From: Nitrospinota bacterium
GTDB taxonomy: Bacteria > Nitrospirota > Nitrospiria > Nitrospirales > UBA8639
DNA length: 36,816 nucleotides
Assembly: GCA_022572725.1 (NCBI GenBank)
Contig: JACZVJ010000019.1
Location: 1 to 36,816 of the forward strand
Direction: 5' to 3'
In this document: positions 26,631 through 34,434 of the stretch, in pieces
How the letters are laid out: each line of letters begins with the position of its first letter
How positions within the stretch are numbered: position 1 is the first letter of the stretch
Program-made: the position numbers and the translations under genes
Notes under the pieces: model-generated
Told to the model about the DNA's origin: nothing
The model's input: only the letters and a program-made list of their open reading frames with translations
The model's database searches: none

Positions 26631-26979
26631 TTTTAATATTAATTTCAATGGCTTATGTTAAACTCCCACACCAAATTCTACAATTTTAGAACTAAATAAG
26701 GAATCAAAGGGAAATACACCACAACTTTTTGAGTGAGGCCACTTTTTCTGCCCCAAGGGTTCACCACACATTCTTTAACTGGAAATTTACCAATTTTTAA
26801 TGTTTATTACCTAAGCAAATATGATCTATCAAGACTCTGATGGAGTTACGAAATGGTAACTGGTGAGAGCCTGTCGTTTGGTTGAACCATCGAGGGACGA
26901 GCGCTTGCAGAGTCCGGAAGATAATGGCACGGGGCCAAAGGAATGTTCCAGGTTACCCCAACTCAGAGACCAACGTTCG

Positions 26980-28023
26980 CTATGACTCCTGAATCAAAGG
27001 TAGGCTGACCCAGGATTTCCCTTCATCCGTGCTTCGATATAAACCAGCACCATTGGTCCCTGCATAAAGGGTCTGGAAATTCTGTGGATCCATACGCAAA
27101 ACCCTGATATTCAAATTTTCTAATCCTTGATTCATGGGTTCCCAGCCTTCTCCAGCGTCAAGACTTTTATAAATTCCCTTACTGGTTCCCATATACAGAT
27201 TTCTAGGGTTGGTCGGATCAATAACCACGCTGCTAATGTAAAGCTCACCCAAAGAGCCAGCGATACGGGCCCATGAGTCGCCCCGACTGGTGGTTTTAAA
27301 CAATCCCCTGGTGGTCCCGGCATACACAGTCTCCGGAGTCTGGGGATCAATCACGATAGTATTGACCCCCAAGGCCATGGAGGCCATTTTGGCGTCATGG
27401 GGGACTAATCCCTCATTAATCTTCACCCAACTTTCAGTAGAATCGTCACTCCGATAGACTCCCCCACTTGTCCCTGCATAAAGAATATTAGGCCGTAGGG
27501 GATCAACGGCCAGGGCTACCACAAAGTTAATTTCTGTCATTCCCCGCATCCGTTCGGTCCAGGATTGCCCACCATCCGTACTGCGAAATATCCCCACTGT
27601 CGTCGCGGCATAGAGCGTCTGACTATTTCGAGGATGAAACACCAGTTGATTGACATTGGATGAAATGGTTCCCTTTTGAATTCCTGCATTATGAGGAAGC
27701 CATCGCTGGCCTCCATCAGGGCTTTTATAAACCCCATCCACCAAAGTCCCTGCAAAGACATTGGCAGGCAATTCTGGATCGATCAAGAGGTTCATGACTC
27801 GGATCCGACTCAGTTCGCCATTGAGGCGACGCCAGGAACCTCCCCCATCCCGGGTCTTATACACCGCTTCCTCCGTGGCAATGTACACAAGTTCTGGCTT
27901 TACAGGATGCACGGCAATGGACACGACGCGATCACTCCGTTGACTACATCCCCAAACCCCTGACACGAAGAAGGCCAGAAGAAGTCCAAGAAGTCGAAGC
28001 CAAGTCCCGGATAGCACTAACAT
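26980..28023 (-). CDS. Seven-Asp-box beta-propeller lipoprotein
   Basis: 347 residues. The N-terminal hydrophobic leader ends in the lipobox V-W-G-C (Cys at about residue 26), so this should be a membrane-anchored lipoprotein facing the periplasm or outside. The rest contains seven Asp-box/BNR units, for example Y-K-T-R-D-G-G-G-S-W, F-R-S-T-D-G-G-Q-S-W and Y-R-S-T-D-E-G-K-S-W. They alternate with V-x-x-D-P-x-x-P-x-x-L-Y-A-G-T segments, giving a seven-bladed propeller like Ycf48/HCF136 or sialidase-type proteins. No sialidase catalytic residues are evident. Strong AAGGAAGGA before ATG. It is the gene upstream of nxrA on the same strand; a role as NXR assembly or binding partner is a guess from position and fold. 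Confidence 0.85.
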   Translation of the reverse strand: MLVLSGTWLRLLGLLLAFFVSGVWGCSQRSDRVVSIAVHPVKPELVYIATEEAVYKTRDGGGSWRRLNGELSRIRVMNLLIDPELPANVFAGTLVDGVYKSPDGGQRWLPHNAGIQKGTISSNVNQLVFHPRNSQTLYAATTVGIFRSTDGGQSWTERMRGMTEINFVVALAVDPLRPNILYAGTSGGVYRSDDSTESWVKINEGLVPHDAKMASMALGVNTIVIDPQTPETVYAGTTRGLFKTTSRGDSWARIAGSLGELYISSVVIDPTNPRNLYMGTSKGIYKSLDAGEGWEPMNQGLENLNIRVLRMDPQNFQTLYAGTNGAGLYRSTDEGKSWVSLPLIQES

Positions 28024-28160
28024 TCCTTCCTTCCTTCAAAACCTTGCCCAGGAAACAACGTCCACCAAATCTTAATATCTTAAGGTTATTTCGGCCCTTG
28101 CTCTTCAACCATCGTTTGTACGCACCTTGGAACAGGAACTGGTAGAGGAAGAGCCAACAC

Positions 28161-29315
28161 CTAATTAGTCATACGAATCGGTTTGGCATACCCCGTCAAT
28201 TCAACATAACCCACCCCCATGACGGTTCCACTCTTGAAATGGCCCCGAACGTCCACTGCTCCTTCCCAATACGTCACCTGGGTACTCCGAGTGGTTACAA
28301 GCTCCTGGTCGACTTGACAAGGGACAATATTCAAGGAGATGTTTAAAGAATGAACCTTTACACTCCACCCAGAGGGGTACCGTGCCCCGCTATGCGGACT
28401 TACCCAGTGGTCAAGTACATGTACCGTAATGTCCTGGAGCGGCAAATACCTGGTTTCCCCATCAGCAAACACCACTGTCCCACTTGAAGCCGGGTCCGGG
28501 GTTCCATCCTTCCGGCGTAACAGGTAAATCATCAACTCAACCTTCGAATCCAGTTGAATGCTGAACCAATCCCATCCCACTTGATCCTCCCCCATTTCCC
28601 CCGACCCGAATTCATGATCCATCCAACTTAGTCCGGTCACCTCCATAGGATTTCCATTTATCCATATGGTCCCTTTCGTCGACAGCCTTGTGAATGAATA
28701 ATAATGAGAGGCCTGGCCTTCTCCAGCTCCCTTCCGGCTCACTCCCTGTTCCCCATGAACAGCAGGCGGCTTCTCGGTCTCCACCAGAAGGTCAATCGCA
28801 AAATCCTTCGTTGCCGCTTCAAGCTGGAATTGAGTATGGTCTGGATTCTTGGCCTTTACCCGCCATCGATCAATCCAAACCTCTAATTGATTGGGCTCGG
28901 CTCCGGCCTTTCCCAGTCCCGCTCGACTGAGCTTTTCCGCATACCAAAAGGCTTGGTTTTCTTCATCCGTGAGCGCAAAATGAGCAAAGTACAACTGACG
29001 AATGGCCCACTGTGACGGATTAGAAGCCACACGGGGATCGTCGATAGCGCGTCGGAAAAAGGTCAGCTCAAACCCGAAGCGCCTCCCGTTCTTGGCAAAG
29101 AGATGCCCAGTGAAATACCACCACTCAATTCGAAATTGATCATGGGACCCATGATCTCGGGGAAAAACATAGGAATACCCAGGCCGCGCATGGACAAGTG
29201 GAAGGGCAGAGGGTTGGGGAGACTGAGCGACACAATGATCAAACGGCCCGAGGAGGAGAATCACAAGGGAGACCCATAGAGACCGCCTCCAATGCCCTGA
29301 ACCCACTCGCACCAT
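28161..29315 (-). CDS. AttH/CrtC-like lipocalin-type secreted protein
   Basis: 384-residue protein with a signal peptide (L-W-V-S-L-V-I-L-L-L-G ending near C-V-A-Q, about residue 31). It has the two-lipocalin architecture of the AttH / hydroxyneurosporene synthase-like family. Typical segments are F-R-I-E-W-W-Y-F-T-G-H-L, F-G-F-E-L-T-F-F-R, L-S-W-M-D-H-E-F-G-S and G-W-D-W-F-S-I-Q-L. A homolog from Nitrosomonas europaea is, as I recall, structurally known. Some family members are carotenoid 1,2-hydratases, but no carotenoid genes are nearby, so I leave the substrate open. The gene is divergent from the Lon-N-domain gene. Confidence 0.85.
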   Translation of the reverse strand: MVRVGSGHWRRSLWVSLVILLLGPFDHCVAQSPQPSALPLVHARPGYSYVFPRDHGSHDQFRIEWWYFTGHLFAKNGRRFGFELTFFRRAIDDPRVASNPSQWAIRQLYFAHFALTDEENQAFWYAEKLSRAGLGKAGAEPNQLEVWIDRWRVKAKNPDHTQFQLEAATKDFAIDLLVETEKPPAVHGEQGVSRKGAGEGQASHYYSFTRLSTKGTIWINGNPMEVTGLSWMDHEFGSGEMGEDQVGWDWFSIQLDSKVELMIYLLRRKDGTPDPASSGTVVFADGETRYLPLQDITVHVLDHWVSPHSGARYPSGWSVKVHSLNISLNIVPCQVDQELVTTRSTQVTYWEGAVDVRGHFKSGTVMGVGYVELTGYAKPIRMTN

Positions 29316-29499
29316 TTCGCTCTTCCTTCACCTTGAAGCTGACCGCCACATCAGAGGAAACCGAGGTGGCGAGGCTTATAGCACCCCCAGTTGGAAACGC
29401 GCAAACGCCTTGTGTAGAGCGGGAATGATTCGCCCGTCACACATTTCTTGACCAGTGAATCCCGTTGACAATTCTCAAGAGCGTCGGCTATCGTACCGC

Positions 29500-30168
29500 A
29501 TGGCTCAACAAGATGCTTCAACTCCTTCCGCCACATTCTCCATTCCCGAAGTCATCCCTATTTTCCCACTTCCCAATGTCGTGCTTTTCCCTGATACGTT
29601 TTTACCCCTCCATATTTTCGAACCCCGATACCGGGAGATGGTTGCCGACGCCAGCCAGGGGGGGCAATGTATTGGAATGGCACTTATGAAAGACGGGTGG
29701 GAAGAGGGGTATTATGGCAACCCTCCAATCTTCCCGTTAGGGTGTGTGGGACGCATAAAAACCATCCATCAACTCCCAGACGAGAGGTCCAATATCATTC
29801 TGGAAGGGTTGCACCGTTACGACATTCAGGAAGAATATTTCGAAACCAGCTATCGACGAGCCAGAGTCATGCTGCGGTCGAAGGACCCGTTTGGCTCATT
29901 AGAAGATGCTTCGGTTCGAACCAATCTGATCGATTTAGCCACGCAATATTTACGAGCGAGACAAGCCCAGGACCTATGCAATTTGATTACTGGTCACACA
30001 CTCACGGATGGGGTCTTAGTCAATAGCCTTTGTTCCTGCCTTGATTTCACCCCACTCGAAAAACAATTTTTACTCGAATCACACAATCTCCTCCAACAAG
30101 CCCGCCGGCTCATCGATCTTATCCAATTTAAGATGGAAGAATACGGTCGAAAGCCGGGGTGGGGCTAA
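29500..30168 (+). CDS. Lon N-terminal (substrate-binding) domain protein
   Basis: Stand-alone LON substrate-binding domain (PUA-like) without ATPase or protease. Signature I-P-I-F-P-L-P-N-V-V-L-F-P-D-T-F-L-P-L-H-I-F-E-P-R-Y-R is followed by G-C-V-G-R-I and N-I-I-L-E-G-L-H-R-Y, then a C-terminal helical bundle (222 residues from ATG 29500; GTG 29455 is an in-frame alternative adding 15). Function of isolated domains is unclear; they are common in many bacteria. The stop TAA overlaps the next ATG (TAATG), so it is coupled to the ABC ATPase gene. Confidence 0.88.
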   Translation: MAQQDASTPSATFSIPEVIPIFPLPNVVLFPDTFLPLHIFEPRYREMVADASQGGQCIGMALMKDGWEEGYYGNPPIFPLGCVGRIKTIHQLPDERSNIILEGLHRYDIQEEYFETSYRRARVMLRSKDPFGSLEDASVRTNLIDLATQYLRARQAQDLCNLITGHTLTDGVLVNSLCSCLDFTPLEKQFLLESHNLLQQARRLIDLIQFKMEEYGRKPGWG

Positions 30169-31145
30169 TGAGTTCCTCCCTCGCCATTGAAGTCACAGGT
30201 CTTGGGAAGACCTATGGCACCCTTAGGGCCATTGAGGACCTTTCCTTTACCATTACGAAAGGAGAAGTTTTTGGACTCCTCGGACCCAATGGGGCCGGCA
30301 AGAGTACCACGCTCCGAATCCTCATCACCTTACTGCGGCCAACGACTGGGCGAGCCACCGTTCTAGGCCATGATGTGGTGCAGGATGCCGCGAAGGTACG
30401 AGGGTTAATCGGATATGTACCCCAAGAGCGAGCTATCGACCGGTTTTTGACGGGACGAGAACACCTCGTGCTTTTGGGCCACCTGTATCACCTTCCCAAG
30501 CTAGAAGCCCAAGAGCGAATTAAAAACCTCTTGAAGTTGGTGGAGTTAGAAGACCATGCCGACCGCATTGCCAAGACGTACTCCGGCGGGATGAAGAGAA
30601 AATTGGATATCGCCTGTGGTCTTTTGCCCAATCCACAGCTTCTGTTTTTGGATGAGCCTACCCTGGGCCTCGACGTGCAAAGCCGCCTGCGGATTTGGGA
30701 TTATATTCGTGGCTTGCGTGACCAAGGCATCACCATCGTCATGACCACCAATTATCTAGAGGAGGCCGATCTCTTGTGTGACCGGTTGGCCATTTTTGAC
30801 GAAGGGCATATTCGAGTGATCGGCTCACCCAAGGAGTTAAAGGCTGGTTTGGGGGGAGACAGCCTGTCGTTGACGATCCACAACGCCCGACCGGACATGC
30901 TGGAGCGGTTGAGTGCCGGGTTAAAACCCTTACCGTTCATTCGGGAAACCCGCACCAAGGATAATGTTATTCATGTGAAAGTCGATTCACCTGAAAAGTC
31001 CTTGCCCGCCGTCCTTGAAATAGCAAGTCGGGTCGATTGCCAGGTAGAAACCATCGAATACCACCGACCACGACTGGATGATGTGTTTGTGGCTTACACC
31101 GGGCATGCCATGAAAGGCGAGTTCCCAGAGGTTGAATCCGAATAA
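30168..31145 (+). CDS. ABC exporter ATP-binding protein (DrrA-like)
   Basis: 325-residue nucleotide-binding subunit of an ABC-2 exporter. Walker A is G-P-N-G-A-G-K-S-T (near residue 42), the signature Y-S-G-G-M-K-R-K-L, and Walker B L-L-F-L-D-E-P-T. The switch position reads T-T-N-Y-L-E-E-A-D, with Asn instead of the usual His; I recall this variant from other DrrA-like proteins, so it is not necessarily inactive. A C-terminal regulatory domain of about 80 residues follows. It pairs with the permease 71 bases downstream. Substrate (lipid, drug or polysaccharide) cannot be inferred. Confidence 0.93.
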   Translation: MSSSLAIEVTGLGKTYGTLRAIEDLSFTITKGEVFGLLGPNGAGKSTTLRILITLLRPTTGRATVLGHDVVQDAAKVRGLIGYVPQERAIDRFLTGREHLVLLGHLYHLPKLEAQERIKNLLKLVELEDHADRIAKTYSGGMKRKLDIACGLLPNPQLLFLDEPTLGLDVQSRLRIWDYIRGLRDQGITIVMTTNYLEEADLLCDRLAIFDEGHIRVIGSPKELKAGLGGDSLSLTIHNARPDMLERLSAGLKPLPFIRETRTKDNVIHVKVDSPEKSLPAVLEIASRVDCQVETIEYHRPRLDDVFVAYTGHAMKGEFPEVESE

Positions 31146-31216
31146 GGGCTTGGCACTCTCACAGGGGCTGATAGCCGGTTAATTTTTCTTCTACCCAAAA
31201 ACATGAGTTCCACCCA

Positions 31217-32002
31217 ATGACCACCCAACACTACAGACAAGAGGTCCTGGCCTTGACCATGAGGTGGGTCCGCCGGCTGAGCCGAGAAAAATTTAGCATG
31301 CTGTTCACGCTCGTCCAGCCGATGCTCTTTTGGCTGATTTTCTTCGGGAACCTTTTCCAACACGCCGCTGACACCCAGGTGTTTCAGGTCGAGAATTATA
31401 TGAGTTTTTTAGCCGCCGGTGTGGTGATCATGACCGTGCTTAACAACGGACTTTCGGGCGGGGTTGACCTCTTGTTTGATAAGGAGAATGGTTTTTTAGA
31501 GCGCCTGATGGCCACGCCCATTCATCGGACCTCTATCATCTTAAGCCGGTACCTGTTTGTGATCACCATTACTTCATTGCAAATCCTGGTCATACTGGCC
31601 GTCGCCTTTCTTTTTGGCGTCACCCCGGAAACCGGCCTGCTAGGAGTGGCCGTCATTCTTTTCATCGGTATGCTGTTCGGGATTGGCTTAACCGCCATCT
31701 CCCTGGCCTTAGCGTTTTCCGTCAAAAGCCATGGTGATTTTTTCTCGGTGCTGGGGTTTCTTTCCCTCCCAATGATTTTCCTGAGTTCAGCCCTCGTGCC
31801 ACTCGCAGCGATGCCCGGATGGATGCGAGCAGTGGCGTTTCTCAACCCCATGACTTGGGTGATCGAAGCCGTGAGGCCCTTGATCATCTCGGGCTGGGCC
31901 GCTGCCCTTCCTCAAGTGGCCATAGCTATAGGCATACTGGTGGTCTTTGACGCCATTTGTCTTTATGGAGGAGCCCAAGCCTTCCGACGAGCCATTGGCT
32001 AA
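31217..32002 (+). CDS. ABC-2 type permease
   Basis: 261-residue inner-membrane permease with six transmembrane segments (first about 27-45, M-L-F-T-L-V-Q-P-M-L-F-W-L-I-F-F-G). It has the ABC-2 motif region E-N-G-F-L-E-R-L-M-A-T-P-I and the P-L-A-A-M-P-G-W-M-R-A-V-A-F-L-N-P-M-T-W motif before the last helix, as in DrrB/NodJ-like exporters. It should act as a homodimer with the preceding ATPase. Confidence 0.93.
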   Translation: MTTQHYRQEVLALTMRWVRRLSREKFSMLFTLVQPMLFWLIFFGNLFQHAADTQVFQVENYMSFLAAGVVIMTVLNNGLSGGVDLLFDKENGFLERLMATPIHRTSIILSRYLFVITITSLQILVILAVAFLFGVTPETGLLGVAVILFIGMLFGIGLTAISLALAFSVKSHGDFFSVLGFLSLPMIFLSSALVPLAAMPGWMRAVAFLNPMTWVIEAVRPLIISGWAAALPQVAIAIGILVVFDAICLYGGAQAFRRAIG

Positions 32003-32019
32003 CGTGGAACTGTCCCCAA

Positions 32020-32898
32020 ATGGAAAACCCCTTGGTAAGCCCTGACCAGGTTTCTGAAAGCCAGATTAAGGCCCTGATCTACTTGCTTTCGGACCAAGAC
32101 GAGCGGGTGGCTCAAACCATTCATAACCGCCTGGTTACCGCGGGGAGACCGGCGCTACCCTATCTAAAAGAAGCGGGGCTTGATGACCCGGCCATGGCCC
32201 AAAAAATAACCAAAGTTGTGGAGAACATTTGCTTTTCCGAACTCGAGCTCTCCTTTGAGAGCCTGGTCAGGACACCTGAATCAGAAATAAATTTAGAGAC
32301 GGGGGCATTTCTCATTGCCCGAACCGCCTATCCCGAGCTTAACGTCCAGTATTACCAGGAAATAATCAATGAAATGGCCGAGGACATTCGTAGCCGCTTC
32401 GGAAAGGGACTAACCATCCTTGAGAAAATCAGGATCGTGAATCAATACCTCTTCAAGGAACGGGAGTTCAAAGGAAACACCAAAGATTACTACGACCCTG
32501 AAAACAGTTACCTGAACCGAGTGATCGATCGACGTTTGGGGGTCCCGATCACCCTTTCACTGCTGTATCTGCTCATTGGACAAAGGGTGAATCTCCCCCT
32601 CTATGGAGTTGGCATGCCGGGCCATTTCGTCGTAAGGCTGGAAGCCAGGCAGATTTTCATCGATTGTTTTAGCGCAGGCACCATTCTGACTTGGGCCGAC
32701 TGTGTCAAGTTTCTTAAAGAATCAGGCACCGGAATTAAGCATCACCACCTGTATAAAAGTCCCAACCACCACATTCTCGCCAGAATGCTCCGAAACCTCA
32801 TGGCGATTTTTCAGAAACGTCAGGAGGTTCAGAAAGTCACCCACCTCCACCGGCTCCTCGAGCTCGTGGAGGGATTCGGGAAAAACAGTACCCACTAA
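32020..32898 (+). CDS. SirB1-like transglutaminase-fold protein
   Basis: 292-residue cytoplasmic protein of the SirB1 / transglutaminase_9 type. An N-terminal HEAT-like helical segment (L-L-S-D-Q-D-E-R-V-A-Q-T-I) leads into the family core: R-S-R-F-G-K-G-L-T-I-L-E-K-I, Y-Y-D-P-E-N-S-Y-L-N-R-V-I-D-R-R-L-G-V-P-I-T-L-S-L-L-Y and G-V-G-M-P-G-H-F-V-V-R-L. The Cys of a classic transglutaminase is replaced by a serine-type position (T-L-S), as usual in this family, so enzymatic activity is doubtful. ATG 32020 follows the permease stop by 17 bases; an upstream in-frame ATG inside the permease gene is unlikely. Confidence 0.88.
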   Translation: MENPLVSPDQVSESQIKALIYLLSDQDERVAQTIHNRLVTAGRPALPYLKEAGLDDPAMAQKITKVVENICFSELELSFESLVRTPESEINLETGAFLIARTAYPELNVQYYQEIINEMAEDIRSRFGKGLTILEKIRIVNQYLFKEREFKGNTKDYYDPENSYLNRVIDRRLGVPITLSLLYLLIGQRVNLPLYGVGMPGHFVVRLEARQIFIDCFSAGTILTWADCVKFLKESGTGIKHHHLYKSPNHHILARMLRNLMAIFQKRQEVQKVTHLHRLLELVEGFGKNSTH

Positions 32899-32919
32899 AG
32901 GGTTCACATCCCGGTCTCC

Positions 32920-33573
32920 ATGACCCAATCACAGGGGAAAACCGCACCTGAGGGGCAGCGGGGACAAGCCAACCTGCCTTCCGCCCTTTTTGTCATCGCC
33001 CTAATCGTAGCGGGGATTTGGGGTTGGCACCACCTGTCCTTCGACGCCCAGGATATCATCATCGAGGAGGTGATCCCTGTGGTGTTCCTGACCGGCGTGG
33101 CCAGCTTGTCGGTGTGGTTGGGAATAAAGAAAATCCGGAAGCGGCGGAACATCCTCAAGCGCCGAGATACACTTATCCAGCAATTTACCCAAGAAACCTC
33201 AATTCGGAAACGTTTCGACCTCGCCACTGCTCTCATTGAGTTGAATAACTATGAACGCCAAGGGTTGGAATCCATTGCCCCAGCCATGGCCCAGGTGTTT
33301 GCGTCAACCATCAAAACCTCATTGGGCGACAAACAGCACCGGCTTCGCGGGATGGCCGCCAGTCATTTGGGAGTCCTCGAGCATCGAGAGAGTATCCCGT
33401 TGTTGATCCGGGCTCTGGAAGATGACCATGCCTATGTCCGAGGATGTGCCGCCTTGGCCCTAGGCCGGATGCGGGCGGTCGAAGCAAAGGCCAAATTGGA
33501 AATCACCATGAAAGAGGATTGGGACCAGACTGTGAGAAGCCGCTCACGGGAGGCAGTCGAGAGAATGGGGTAG
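32920..33573 (+). CDS. HEAT-repeat membrane protein
   Basis: 217 residues. Two transmembrane helices (about 22-37 and 50-68) flank a short acidic loop. A basic segment (K-K-I-R-K-R-R-N-I-L-K-R-R) follows, then a HEAT/PBS-lyase-type repeat domain with L-G-V-L-E-H-R-E-S-I-P-L-L-I-R-A-L-E-D and Y-V-R-G-C-A-A-L-A-L-G-R-M. This indicates a membrane-anchored protein-interaction scaffold on the cytoplasmic side. It is last in the run of plus-strand genes beginning at 29500. Partner unknown. Confidence 0.82.
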   Translation: MTQSQGKTAPEGQRGQANLPSALFVIALIVAGIWGWHHLSFDAQDIIIEEVIPVVFLTGVASLSVWLGIKKIRKRRNILKRRDTLIQQFTQETSIRKRFDLATALIELNNYERQGLESIAPAMAQVFASTIKTSLGDKQHRLRGMAASHLGVLEHRESIPLLIRALEDDHAYVRGCAALALGRMRAVEAKAKLEITMKEDWDQTVRSRSREAVERMG

Positions 33574-33649
33574 GAAAGAATGGAGTCGGGTGGATGTAAC
33601 TTTACAATGGGTAATGGTGAATGTAAACGGGGAGCTTTTCTCAGCGGTC

Positions 33650-34288
33650 TTATCCCAAGATACGACTCAGCGCGGCTTGGTCCGCACTCGTAAAGCGGTA
33701 CCCCCTGCCATACAGCGTTCCCATCCCCTTTGTCAAAACTGTAAACTCAACGGCTTGGCGCACGGTATCGAATTTGTGGTTAAGGACCATGACGTACTCA
33801 AACGGAGCGTCGCCCTCATGAAAGATCATGTCAAAGGATTCCAATACATCTTTCAATTCCGTGGCATTATATTCTCCGTCATCGTTTCCATCACCGACTA
33901 AGGCAAACTGGTAATAGTTCAGGCTCAAAGAGAGCGAGGTCTGAGTTCGACTAAAGGCGGCCCGGGCTCCATCCAGGCCATTCGGATATTGAGAGAGACA
34001 TGGGTGTGTTTCCTGCGTCAGGAGAGAATGGGGAAAAGACAGCATTTCCACCTGAGGGCGCGGTGGTTTCTTCTTCAGTTGCCGATAAAACCATTGGGTA
34101 CAGGATTCGGCGTCAACAAACTCTCGTTTATCCTTTGAGATCTGTTGGGTAATATGGTCCGTAAACCCCTGAAAAACCCCAAATACAGCCATTCCCAGCC
34201 CGCTGGTCCCTAAAAGGACCAAGGCACCAATCAGCACCGCGACAAGTTTGGGCGAGACAATCTTTTGGAAGACTTTAGATCCTCTCAT
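33650..34288 (-). CDS. Membrane-anchored EF-hand-like protein
   Basis: 212 residues, no family I can name. One N-terminal transmembrane helix or uncleaved signal (A-V-L-I-G-A-L-V-L-L-G-T-S-G-L-G-M-A-V-F). The mature part contains one canonical EF-hand calcium loop, D-G-N-D-D-G-E-Y-N-A-T-E, with acidic or amide groups at positions 1, 3, 5, 9 and Glu at 12. Two Cys lie in the middle part (S-C-T-Q-W-F and H-P-C-L-S-Q). ATG 34288 is preferred to GTG 34300 because AGGTGG stands 8 bases before it. It is divergent from the TIGR00300 gene. Confidence 0.7.
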   Translation of the reverse strand: MRGSKVFQKIVSPKLVAVLIGALVLLGTSGLGMAVFGVFQGFTDHITQQISKDKREFVDAESCTQWFYRQLKKKPPRPQVEMLSFPHSLLTQETHPCLSQYPNGLDGARAAFSRTQTSLSLSLNYYQFALVGDGNDDGEYNATELKDVLESFDMIFHEGDAPFEYVMVLNHKFDTVRQAVEFTVLTKGMGTLYGRGYRFTSADQAALSRILG

Positions 34289-34418
34289 GGTTTTTCCCAC
34301 CTCTTCAGCTTTTTAATATACCATCATATCGGTACAACGCCTAGCCAAAAAAACTTCAAAATCTTTTGAACGATCCTTGGGGGAGGGGTCTTGATTTTTA
34401 CCCTTATCCCGAACCCCA

Positions 34419-34434
34419 TGTTATGATAACCCCA
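34419..34434 (+). promoter_or_regulatory. Possible extended -10 promoter, leaderless start
   Basis: TG-T-TATGAT (34419-34427) is an extended -10 element whose predicted transcription start falls on or next to the A of ATG 34434. No Shine-Dalgarno and no good -35 box are visible. This would give a leaderless mRNA. Confidence 0.4.

Larger units (their letters stand above)
26031..26979. promoter_or_regulatory. AT-rich 949-base region upstream of nxrA
   Basis: Longest gene-free stretch in the window and clearly richer in A and T than its surroundings. No ORF of note. It contains an imperfect palindrome at 26286-26322, an FNR-like site at 26617-26630 and a perfect 6-base inverted repeat AGTTAC-GTAACT at 26844-26861. 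The nxrAB promoter must be here, but I could not place -35/-10 boxes with confidence. Confidence 0.55.

Noticed and set aside
26881-26960. Sigma-54-type promoter (TGGCAC motif near 26924)
   Set aside because: TGGCAC is present but the matching TTGC box at the right spacing is not, and it points away from nxrA.
29905-29935. TTCGAA-containing stretch resembling a tRNA T-arm
   Set aside because: Lies inside the Lon-N-domain gene and no acceptor, D or anticodon arms can be formed around it.
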